The notes below the pieces were generated by a model. That model was not told the DNA's origin. It searched no databases and saw only the letters and a program-made list of their open reading frames with translations. A stretch of DNA of 50,080 nucleotides from an uncultured Flavobacteriales bacterium (GTDB taxonomy: Bacteria; Bacteroidota; Bacteroidia; Flavobacteriales; Flavobacteriaceae), in assembly GCA_913031385.1 (NCBI GenBank), contig CAJWCT010000002.1:1-50080 (forward strand). The letters run 5' to 3'. Shown here one piece after another: positions 29,064 to 39,249 of this stretch (positions are counted from its first letter, which is position 1; each line of letters starts with the position of its first letter). The position numbers and the translations under genes are program-made.

Positions 29064-29876
29064 TTATGTTTTAGGTATAATTTTTATTTCAAAAAGTTTA
29101 TCCCACATCTTACCAGTTACAAAGATGCTATTAGAAGCTTTATTATATGCAATACCATTTAGTACATCTAAATCTTTATGATTAGTTACTTTCTCTTTTA
29201 ATGATGATAAATCAATAACACCCTCAACTACACCATTTTTTGGATTTATAATAGCAATACCATTTGCCATATATATATTTCCATATATTCTGTCGTTAAT
29301 CCATTCAAGCTCATTTATATTAGCAAGTTTTCGTTTGTTTGTATGAGGCTGTATATAACCTAGTTCTTTCATTGACTTAGGATCTAATAGCCATATTTTA
29401 TCTGTTCCATCGCTTTTATAAATATTTTTTCCATCGTTACATAAACCCCATCCTTCTTTGCTCTTATCATAAGAAAAAGAATCTATAATGTTAAGAGTAT
29501 TAACATCATAAATAAAGCCAACTTTTTCTCTCCATGATAAAAGATATATTAAATCATCTAAAATTGTTATTCCCTCAGCAAAATACTTCTTATTAATATT
29601 TTTTGTATTTAATATCTCTCCTGATTTATAATCAACTTTTCGAAGCTGTGATTTTCCATATCTCCCAATACTTTCATATAAAAACCCATTATAAAATTCA
29701 AGACCTTGCGTATAAGCATTTATATCATGAGGGTATACATTAATAATTTCATATGAGTAAACCGTTGGAGTTAAGTTATTTTTGGGTAAGGTTTCAGATT
29801 TATTATCATTACAATTAATCAATAATAAAGATATAATAAGAGTCAAGGTTATATTATAAATGCTGTTTTTTATCAT
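29064..29876 (-). CDS. Glutaminyl-peptide cyclotransferase, predicted lipoprotein
   Basis: 'VYPHDINAYTQGLEFYNGFLYESIGRYGKSQLRKVD', 'LANINELEWINDRIYGNIYMANGIAIINPKNGVVEGVIDLSSL', 'DVLNGIAYNKASNSIFVTGKMWDKLFEI'; lipobox LLLINC. Confidence 0.93.
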   Translation of the reverse strand: MIKNSIYNITLTLIISLLLINCNDNKSETLPKNNLTPTVYSYEIINVYPHDINAYTQGLEFYNGFLYESIGRYGKSQLRKVDYKSGEILNTKNINKKYFAEGITILDDLIYLLSWREKVGFIYDVNTLNIIDSFSYDKSKEGWGLCNDGKNIYKSDGTDKIWLLDPKSMKELGYIQPHTNKRKLANINELEWINDRIYGNIYMANGIAIINPKNGVVEGVIDLSSLKEKVTNHKDLDVLNGIAYNKASNSIFVTGKMWDKLFEIKIIPKT

Positions 29877-29934
29877 ACAAAAGTTTAATTGGGTAAATTT
29901 AAGTTATATATTTTTAAATTGCTCAAAAAAATTA

Positions 29935-29963
29935 TTGACTAATAGCAAAAATTGTATCTTTGC
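29935..29963 (+). promoter_or_regulatory. Bacteroidota-type promoter for ffs (TTG -33, TATCTTTG -7)
   Basis: TTG at 29935-29937, 18-nt spacer, TATCTTTG at 29956-29963 (matches TAnnTTTG), just upstream of the SRP RNA 5' end. Confidence 0.85.
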
Positions 29964-29967
29964 TTCG

Positions 29968-30069
29968 GCAAGTCCTACACAACTAGCTCCTAATTAATCC
30001 TCCAGAACGGGAACGTAGCAAAGGTATTTAGTTGTAGCAGTGTGATGTAGGTAGCTTGCCATTTTTTTT
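29968..30069 (+). ncRNA. ffs: Signal recognition particle RNA, small bacterial (4.5S) type, with T-tract
   Basis: Terminal pairing GGCAAG (29968-29973)/CTTGCC (30056-30061); CCTACA (29975-29980)/TGTAGG (30047-30052); CAACTA (29981-29986)/TAGTTG (30030-30035); apical ACG-GGAA-CGT with conserved AGCA on the 3' side and CAGA on the 5' side (domain IV), then a run of eight T. Confidence 0.93.
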
Positions 30070-30075
30070 ACAATT

Positions 30076-30873
30076 ATGTATAAAATAATTTTAATAACTG
30101 GGGGGTCATCTGGAATAGGAAAAGCCATAGGCGAATACCTTACTGATAAAGGCTATACTGTTTATGGTACTAGCAGGGATATATCCAAACACCCTGAATC
30201 TAAGTTTAGGTTATTAACTTTGGATGTAACTAATAATGATCAGATTAATTCATGTATTAATCAAATTATTAATAGAGAAGGTAGGATAGATGTCCTAATT
30301 AATAATGCTGGGGTTGGTATTACAGGTCCATTAGAAGAAATTCCAGAAGAGGAAATACATAAGCACTTTAAAACAAATTTATATGGGCCCATTAATATGA
30401 TAAAAGCAGTACTGCCATTTATGCGGAAAGAAAGAAATGGTTTAATTATAAATATTACCTCAATTGCTGGCTATGTAGGAACTCCTTATAGATCAATTTA
30501 TAGTGCAGGAAAAGCAGCATTAGATTTAATCTCTGAAACCTTAAATATGGAAACAAAAGAATTTAAAATCAATGTTGTTAGTATTGCTCCCGGAGAGTAT
30601 TTAACGAATATTCCTAAAGGAAGATTTCATTCTCCACTAATAGAAGAGTCTCCATATAAAAACTCCTATAAAAAAGGATTAGAAATTATGAATAAGCATA
30701 TTGATTCAGGAGCAGATCCCAAAATCATAGGTAGATTAGTTTATAAAATTCTTAATTCAAAAAACCCAAAAAAGAAATATTTATCAGGATCATTTATTGA
30801 GACATTAGCTCCATTTTTAAAATTTATTCTTCCACAGAGGTTATTTGAATATATTGTTATGAAGAATTATTAG
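30076..30873 (+). CDS. SDR family oxidoreductase
   Basis: 'ILITGGSSGIGKAIGEYL', 'LINNAGVGITGPLEEI', 'NITSIAGYVGTPYRSIYSAGKAAL' (Ser/YxxxK). Confidence 0.94.
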   Translation: MYKIILITGGSSGIGKAIGEYLTDKGYTVYGTSRDISKHPESKFRLLTLDVTNNDQINSCINQIINREGRIDVLINNAGVGITGPLEEIPEEEIHKHFKTNLYGPINMIKAVLPFMRKERNGLIINITSIAGYVGTPYRSIYSAGKAALDLISETLNMETKEFKINVVSIAPGEYLTNIPKGRFHSPLIEESPYKNSYKKGLEIMNKHIDSGADPKIIGRLVYKILNSKNPKKKYLSGSFIETLAPFLKFILPQRLFEYIVMKNY

Positions 30874-30946
30874 AAAAATATATATTACTTCATTAATTTA
30901 TATCTGTTAATTATTGTAAATTTGAAGCTCAACTTAAATAATTTTA

Positions 30947-31600
30947 ATGAAATTTTTTATTGATACAGCTAATTTAGATCAAATTAAAGAGGCTCAAGAT
31001 CTTGGAATACTTGATGGTGTAACCACTAATCCATCACTTATGGCTAAAGAAGGTATAACTGGTAAACAAAATATTTTAGATCATTATAAGAAAATATGCA
31101 ATATTGTTGATGGAGATGTCTCGGCTGAGGTAATTGCAACTGATTATAAAGGGATGGTTAATGAAGGTAAGGAGTTGTCGTCACTTCATAAGCAAATTGT
31201 TGTAAAAGTTCCAATGATAAAAGAAGGAATAAAAGCAACAAGATATTTTAGCAATAATGGTATAAGGACTAATGTTACTTTAGTTTTTTCTGCAGGCCAA
31301 GCTCTTTTAGCAGCTAAGGCGGGAGCTAACTATGTTTCTCCATTTATTGGAAGACTAGATGATATTTCAACAGATGGTCTAGGTCTAATTTCTGAAATTA
31401 GATTGATATATGATAATTATGGATTCACTACGGAGATTCTTGCAGCATCTATTAGACATACAATGCATATTATTGATTGTTCAAAGATTGGAGCAGATGT
31501 TATTACAGCTCCTCTTAAATCCATCCTTGGACTTTTAAAGCACCCACTTACAGACATAGGCTTAGAAAATTTTTTAAAAGACTATAAAAAAGGCAATTAA
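30947..31600 (+). CDS. Fructose-6-phosphate aldolase / transaldolase-like, short form
   Basis: '[36 protein letters not shown]', '[12 protein letters not shown]', '[32 protein letters not shown]'. Confidence 0.95.
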   Translation: MKFFIDTANLDQIKEAQDLGILDGVTTNPSLMAKEGITGKQNILDHYKKICNIVDGDVSAEVIATDYKGMVNEGKELSSLHKQIVVKVPMIKEGIKATRYFSNNGIRTNVTLVFSAGQALLAAKAGANYVSPFIGRLDDISTDGLGLISEIRLIYDNYGFTTEILAASIRHTMHIIDCSKIGADVITAPLKSILGLLKHPLTDIGLENFLKDYKKGN

Positions 31601-31606
31601 TTTATC

Positions 31607-31614
31607 TATTTTTG
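31607..31614 (+). promoter_or_regulatory. TAnnTTTG -7-like element upstream of the ABC-F gene
   Basis: TATTTTTG 16 nt before the ATG at 31630; no convincing -33 element identified. Confidence 0.4.
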
Positions 31615-31629
31615 CAAGCCTAAAAATAG

Positions 31630-33252
<1,623 letters not shown>

Positions 33253-33259
33253 CAAACAT

Positions 33260-35686
33260 TTATCTTAATTCAGCACCAAACTTCTTAATAAGATTATCAG
33301 TTATTTTTTTCATTAAATTATCTATTTCACTATCAGAAAGGGTTTTAGAATTGTCAGAAATATTAAAATTAAGTCCATAGCTCTTCTTGCTTTTAGGTAT
33401 ATTTTTTCCAACATATACATCAAATAAACTTATATTTTGTATAAGATTTTTATTTGCCTTATAAGCTTCGTTATATATTGATTTAAAGGTTATGTTCTCA
33501 TCGATCAAAATGGACAAATCTCTTGATACTTCAGGGTATTTTGGAATCTCTTTAGATAATACAGGTTTTTTATCTATGGATTTTACAATATTATTCCAGT
33601 TAAACTCAGCATAATAAACTTCCTGTTCAATACCAAAAAGTGCTAAACTATTATTTGTGACAATTCCATAGTTTACTAAGGGGATGTCATTTAACGTTAA
33701 TGACTCTCCTTCTTTTAAGTTTTTATCTTTCGTTGGTCTTGAATTAACGTTCTTTAAATTTAAACCATCAATTATTGAAAACACTATGCCTTTAATAAAA
33801 TAAAAGTCACTTTTTTCTAAATTGTTATTCCAATTTTTAGATATTTTGTCTCCAGTTATAAAAAGGGATAGTCTTTCTTCTTCAATGTATTTATTTTCTT
33901 TTTTGATATAATCTTTACCAAACTCAAACATTTTTAGATTAGTTTGTTTTCTATTAATGTTATAAGATAAAGCTTCAATTCCAGAAAACATTAGAGAATT
34001 TCTTAGCATTGAAAGGTCAGAGCTAGATGAATTAATAACATTTATATTTAAAGGCTCCTTAATGTTCTTGTTCTTTTTGTTGTATTTTGCTGAAGTAAGT
34101 GAATTAGTTATTATTTCAAAAAATCCTAGTGAAACTAAATGATTAGAAATTTTATTCTCAAAATCATTTTTTGATAATTGATCATAAGGTATCAGGGATC
34201 TATTTATTTTTTTAGAAGATTCAATATTATTGTATCCATATATTCTTAATATTTCTTCTACAACATCTGCTTCTCTAGTCACATCACTTCTATAGGCAGG
34301 GATTGAGACACCAAGATTTGATTCAGTAATGCTTTCTATTTTTATATCTAAAGATGTGATTATTCTTTTAATGATTTCACGGTCAATTTTTTTTCCAATA
34401 AGGTTTTCTATGTTATCAAAACGAATAAGAAGCCTTTTATCATTAATCTTTTTTGGAGATACATCTATAATATCACTAGATATCATAGAGCCTTTACAAA
34501 CCTCTTTAATTAATATACACGCTCTTTTTAATGCTAGTTTAGTTATGTTTGGATCAATACCTCTTTCAAATCTGTATGATGCATCAGTATTAAGATCATG
34601 ATGTTTTGAAGATTTTCTAATTGTTATGGGGTCAAAATAAGCGCTTTCTAAGAAAATGGAAGTAGTCTTATCAGTAACTCCTGAATTTAAGCCACCATAA
34701 ATTCCTGCTAAGCATAAGGGTTTATTCCCGCTGCAAATCATTAAGTCATTTTCGGTTAATTTTCTTTCAACTCCATCTAGAGTCATGAATTTAGTGTCAT
34801 TTTTAAGGGTTTTGACTGTTATTTTGTTGTCAGTTATATTATTATAATCAAAAGCATGAAGAGGTTGTCCAATGTCATGTAAAATATAATTAGTTATATC
34901 AACAATATTATTAATTGGGGAAACATCAATAGACTTTAATCTATTTATAAGCCATTGCGGTGACTGCTTTACTACTATATCCTCAATCACTACCCCACAA
35001 TATCTAGGTGCTAATATGCTATTGTCAACTTGAATTTTAATATTTGTTGTTTTTTTGTCAACAATAAAATCAGTTGCAGACGGTTTTATTAGTTCTAGTT
35101 TTTTCCCTCTTTGTAGTAATCCAGCCCTAAGATCTCTAGCTGTTCCATAATGACTTATAGCATCAGACCTATTAGGTGTTAATCCGATTTCAAGTATTGA
35201 ATCAGTTTTTATTTTAAAAATTTTATCAAGTGGTGTTCCAGCTTTATATTTATCGTCTAGCAGCATTATTCCTTCATGTGATTCTCCTAAATTTAACTCA
35301 TCCTCAGCACAGATCATCCCATTACTAACTTCTCCTCTGATCTTATTCTTTTTTATAGTCCAGAAATCTTCATTTGTATATATTTTAGTCCCTACAGTTG
35401 CAACAGCAACAGTTTGATTAGAATCAACATTTTCGGCGCCACAAACAACTTGAACATCTTCTTTTTGACCTATATCAACAGTTGCTATCTTTAGTCTATC
35501 AGCATTAGGGTGTTTTTTGCACGTTTTAACTTTTCCGATAACAACTCCTTTTAAACCACCTTTAATTGACTCAAAATTAGAGATGCCTTCAACTTCTAGC
35601 CCTAATTCCGTTAGTATATCTGCAGTTTCTTCAACAGAATCCTTTAGTTTTAAAAATTCTTTGAGCCAATTATATGAGATGTTCAT
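33260..35686 (-). CDS. pheT: Phenylalanine-tRNA ligase beta subunit
   Basis: 'MNISYNWLKEFL', 'KTCKKHPNADRLKIATVDIG', 'SNGMICAEDELNLGESHEGIM', 'LTPNRSDAISHYGTARDLRA', C-terminal anticodon-binding-like region. Confidence 0.97.
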   Translation of the reverse strand: MNISYNWLKEFLKLKDSVEETADILTELGLEVEGISNFESIKGGLKGVVIGKVKTCKKHPNADRLKIATVDIGQKEDVQVVCGAENVDSNQTVAVATVGTKIYTNEDFWTIKKNKIRGEVSNGMICAEDELNLGESHEGIMLLDDKYKAGTPLDKIFKIKTDSILEIGLTPNRSDAISHYGTARDLRAGLLQRGKKLELIKPSATDFIVDKKTTNIKIQVDNSILAPRYCGVVIEDIVVKQSPQWLINRLKSIDVSPINNIVDITNYILHDIGQPLHAFDYNNITDNKITVKTLKNDTKFMTLDGVERKLTENDLMICSGNKPLCLAGIYGGLNSGVTDKTTSIFLESAYFDPITIRKSSKHHDLNTDASYRFERGIDPNITKLALKRACILIKEVCKGSMISSDIIDVSPKKINDKRLLIRFDNIENLIGKKIDREIIKRIITSLDIKIESITESNLGVSIPAYRSDVTREADVVEEILRIYGYNNIESSKKINRSLIPYDQLSKNDFENKISNHLVSLGFFEIITNSLTSAKYNKKNKNIKEPLNINVINSSSSDLSMLRNSLMFSGIEALSYNINRKQTNLKMFEFGKDYIKKENKYIEEERLSLFITGDKISKNWNNNLEKSDFYFIKGIVFSIIDGLNLKNVNSRPTKDKNLKEGESLTLNDIPLVNYGIVTNNSLALFGIEQEVYYAEFNWNNIVKSIDKKPVLSKEIPKYPEVSRDLSILIDENITFKSIYNEAYKANKNLIQNISLFDVYVGKNIPKSKKSYGLNFNISDNSKTLSDSEIDNLMKKITDNLIKKFGAELR

Positions 35687-35796
35687 TTTAAATAGTTAGG
35701 TTTAACAAATATAATAATAGTTACCTTCTAATGAAATCTAAAAAGTTTTTTTAAATCTCATTTTTTATAGATATTTAATCTAAGACAATCTATTTT

Positions 35797-37008
35797 ATGA
35801 ATAAATTCAATTATTTGATAATAGTAATTTTATTTTCTTTTTCAGCTTGCAGTGAGGATGATAAAGTTTCTTCAGGGGCCTATATAGGTAATTTATATAC
35901 ATCAGATAGTCAAGAAATACCTTTCAATTTGTATGTGCTAAATGATGGTTCTGTTGAAATTTATAATCATAAAGAAATAGTTGACATGAAAAAAATTGTT
36001 TACACAAAGGATTCATTTCTAATTAAATCCCCGGTTTTTGAAGGATATATTAAGGCAAAGAAATCATCAGTCGGCATGGAAGGGTATTTTTTCAATAATA
36101 GTTTGGACAGGAAAATAAAATTCAAAGCTTATCCTGGACATGAAAGATTTAAATTAAAAAATAGTTCAATAAATTATAATTTTTCAGGAAAATGGAAAGT
36201 AGTTTTTAATCCTGGTGAACTAGGCGAGTATAATGCTATAGGGATGTTTGATCAAGAAGGTTATAAGATCTCAGGAACTTTTAGAACAACTACAGGAGAT
36301 TATGGATTTATGGAGGGTATTTCAGAAGAAAATTCAATAAAGTTATCTACATTTAATGGAGCTCATTCATATTTATTTAAAGGACAACTAGAGGAGAATA
36401 CTATAAGTGGATTTTTTTATAGAGGTAATTATAATAAAATTCCATTTATAGCAAACCGTAATCAAAATTTTAGGTTACCAAGCCCAAACAGCCTAACAGT
36501 AATAAACAATCATTATAATAAGTTTGACTTCTCGTTTGAGGATAATAAGGGGAGGGTAGTGGCTGATACTGATCAAAGATTTAATAATAAGGTTTTGGTG
36601 GTACAGATTATGGGCACTTGGTGTCCAAATTGTTTAGATGAAACTACTTTTATTTCAGAATTTATTAATGAAAACAATTACAAAGATTTAGAGTTTGTTT
36701 CATTAGCATTTGAATATGCTAAAACAAAGGAAAAAGCTATTTATAATATCAACAAATTAAAAGACAGGTTTAATATTAAATACCCCATTTTATTAGCACA
36801 GTTTGGAACCAGCAATAAGGTTGAGGCACAAAAGAAAATACCTGCGTTAAAACAGGTTATTTCTTATCCAACTTTGATATTTATAGATAAAAAGAAAAAT
36901 ATTAGAAGTATACATACAGGTTTTAATGGTCCTGCTACTGGAGAAAAGTATGAGAATTTTAAGAAAGAATTTGAAGAATTGGCAATAAAATTACTAAATG
37001 AGAATTAG
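35797..37008 (+). CDS. TlpA-like thioredoxin-fold lipoprotein
   Basis: Lipobox FSFSAC followed by SEDD; thioredoxin motif 'VVQIMGTWCPNCLDETTFISEF', 'YPTLIFIDKKKNIRSIHTGFNG'. Confidence 0.88.
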   Translation: MNKFNYLIIVILFSFSACSEDDKVSSGAYIGNLYTSDSQEIPFNLYVLNDGSVEIYNHKEIVDMKKIVYTKDSFLIKSPVFEGYIKAKKSSVGMEGYFFNNSLDRKIKFKAYPGHERFKLKNSSINYNFSGKWKVVFNPGELGEYNAIGMFDQEGYKISGTFRTTTGDYGFMEGISEENSIKLSTFNGAHSYLFKGQLEENTISGFFYRGNYNKIPFIANRNQNFRLPSPNSLTVINNHYNKFDFSFEDNKGRVVADTDQRFNNKVLVVQIMGTWCPNCLDETTFISEFINENNYKDLEFVSLAFEYAKTKEKAIYNINKLKDRFNIKYPILLAQFGTSNKVEAQKKIPALKQVISYPTLIFIDKKKNIRSIHTGFNGPATGEKYENFKKEFEELAIKLLNEN

Positions 37009-39110
37009 CTAATATAATTCCATATGTTATTATTCTTATTCAGGTGTTTATAAGTATTTAGGATTGTTGTATTTTCTTTTTTTGTGAGATTTTGATCAGT
37101 TGCTAATATTTTCTTAACATAATCCCTTATTGTACTAATCATATTTTTATCACTTACTAGGTTTGCTATTTTAAGAGGAATTATTCCACTTTGTTGAGTC
37201 CCCATCAGATTTCCTGGCCCCCTTATTTCAAGGTCTTTCTCTGCTATCTCAAATCCATCATTAGATTTCACCATAGTATTTATACGAATTTTACTATCAT
37301 TAGTAGTTTTGTTCCCAGACATTAATATGCAATAACTTTTATGAGTGCCTCTTCCAACCCTTCCTCTTAATTGATGTAATTGTGATAATCCAAATCTTTC
37401 TGCACTTTCAATTATCATTACAGATGCATTAGGGATATCAACACCAACCTCAATTACTGTTGTAGAGACGAGAATATTAGTAGTTCCAGATATAAATCTC
37501 TCCATTTCATAGTCTTTGTCTTCTGGCTTCATTTTACCATGAACCATTGAAATTTGATATTCAGGGAGAGGAAAATCTCTTGACAGACTATCATAACCAT
37601 CTAAAAGATCTTTATAGTCCATCTTTTCACTTTCTTTAATAAGAGGATATACGATATAAGCTTGCCTCCCTTTTGATATTTCTTCTCTTAAAAAATGAAT
37701 TACTTTTAGACGACTATTTTCCTTTCGATGTACTGTAATTATATTTTTCCTTCCAGGCGGAAGTTCATCAATCACCGAAATATCTAAATCTCCATATACT
37801 GACATTGCTAATGTTCTTGGAATTGGAGTCGCTGTCATAATTAAGATATGAGGAGGTAGAGTGTTTTTTTTCCACAATTTACTTCTTTGGGCTACTCCAA
37901 ATTTATGTTGCTCATCAATTATTGCTATGCCAAGATTTTTAAATTTAACTTTGTCTTGAATTAAGGCATGTGTTCCAATAAGTATTTGTAATTCACCATT
38001 CTCAAGCTCATCATATATCTTTCTTTTTTCTAAAGCTTTGGTTGACCCTGTAAGTATTTGTATACTGATATTCAACAACTTACATATTTCTTTAAAATTA
38101 TTATAATGTTGTACTGACAAAATTTCAGTTGGCGCCATTATGCATGCTTGGAAATTATTATCTATTGCTATTAATGTTGTCATAAATGCAATTATAGTTT
38201 TTCCTGAACCAACATCACCTTGAAGTAATCTATTCATCTGAGCATTGCTTCCTAAATCTCTCCGGATTTCTTTTAAAACTCTCTTTTGAGCATTTGTTAA
38301 ACTGAAATTTAAATGGTTATTATAAAATGAATTAAAAGTATTACCAACTTTTTTAAATCTGAAGCCTTTAATTTTTTCTTTTCTTGAAATATTTTTTTTA
38401 ATCAATTGTAATTGAAGATAAAATAGTTCTTCAAACTTCAATCTTTTAATAGCTTTTGATAGAAATTGATTAGATTTTGGTAGATGAATATTTATTATAG
38501 CACTGTTTTTGTCTAGAAGTTTATATTCTTTGATAATATATTTTGGCAGGCTTTCTACAAATTTCGATTTTGTTTTAAGTAATAATTCTTTAACAATATC
38601 TCTAATTACTTTATTTGTGATACCTCTTTTAATTAAGTTTTCAGTAGATGGGTATACTGGATCTAAAGAAGATCTGTATTTTAAATTCTCCTTTTTGTAT
38701 AATTCTAATTCAGGATGCGGTATATTGTATATACCGTTGAACATGTTTGGTTTCCCATAAATAATATAATTTTTGTTTAATATTAGACTTTCTTTAATCC
38801 ATTTATGAGATTTAAACCAAACTAATTCTATAAAACCTGTATCATCTTTCAGCTTTGCTATTAGTCTTCTTTTTCTTGGAGATCCACTTTCATATAAATC
38901 AACTATTTTACCAATAAGCTGGATTTCAGATTTTGTATTATTGATTTCATCAATTTTATGGTACTTAGTTTTGTCTACATATCTATATGGAAAGAAGCTT
39001 AAGAGATCTTGGTAAGTAAAAATTTTAAGTTCTTTTTTAAATAGTTTTGATCTATTTGGGCCAACTCCTTTAAGATAATCAATAGGTGTATGTAAGAATG
39101 GATTATTCAT
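37005..39110 (-). CDS. recG: ATP-dependent DNA helicase RecG
   Basis: 'LKGVGPNRSKLFKKEL', 'LLQGDVGSGKTIIAFMT', 'IIDEQHKFGVAQRSKL', 'MTATPIPRTLAMSVYGDLDISVIDELPPGRK', 'SAERFGLSQLHQLRGRVGRG'. Confidence 0.98.
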   Translation of the reverse strand: MNNPFLHTPIDYLKGVGPNRSKLFKKELKIFTYQDLLSFFPYRYVDKTKYHKIDEINNTKSEIQLIGKIVDLYESGSPRKRRLIAKLKDDTGFIELVWFKSHKWIKESLILNKNYIIYGKPNMFNGIYNIPHPELELYKKENLKYRSSLDPVYPSTENLIKRGITNKVIRDIVKELLLKTKSKFVESLPKYIIKEYKLLDKNSAIINIHLPKSNQFLSKAIKRLKFEELFYLQLQLIKKNISRKEKIKGFRFKKVGNTFNSFYNNHLNFSLTNAQKRVLKEIRRDLGSNAQMNRLLQGDVGSGKTIIAFMTTLIAIDNNFQACIMAPTEILSVQHYNNFKEICKLLNISIQILTGSTKALEKRKIYDELENGELQILIGTHALIQDKVKFKNLGIAIIDEQHKFGVAQRSKLWKKNTLPPHILIMTATPIPRTLAMSVYGDLDISVIDELPPGRKNIITVHRKENSRLKVIHFLREEISKGRQAYIVYPLIKESEKMDYKDLLDGYDSLSRDFPLPEYQISMVHGKMKPEDKDYEMERFISGTTNILVSTTVIEVGVDIPNASVMIIESAERFGLSQLHQLRGRVGRGTHKSYCILMSGNKTTNDSKIRINTMVKSNDGFEIAEKDLEIRGPGNLMGTQQSGIIPLKIANLVSDKNMISTIRDYVKKILATDQNLTKKENTTILNTYKHLNKNNNIWNYIS

Positions 39111-39249
39111 TTTCTTAAAATTAATATTTTTTAAATTCTTATAACTTTAATTTGTATTAATTATAGAGCAAATTTGTTTATAAAATTTCATTTTTCTGAT
39201 ATCGATTAATAAATACATTAATTAATTTCACTACAAATCATATTTTAAA

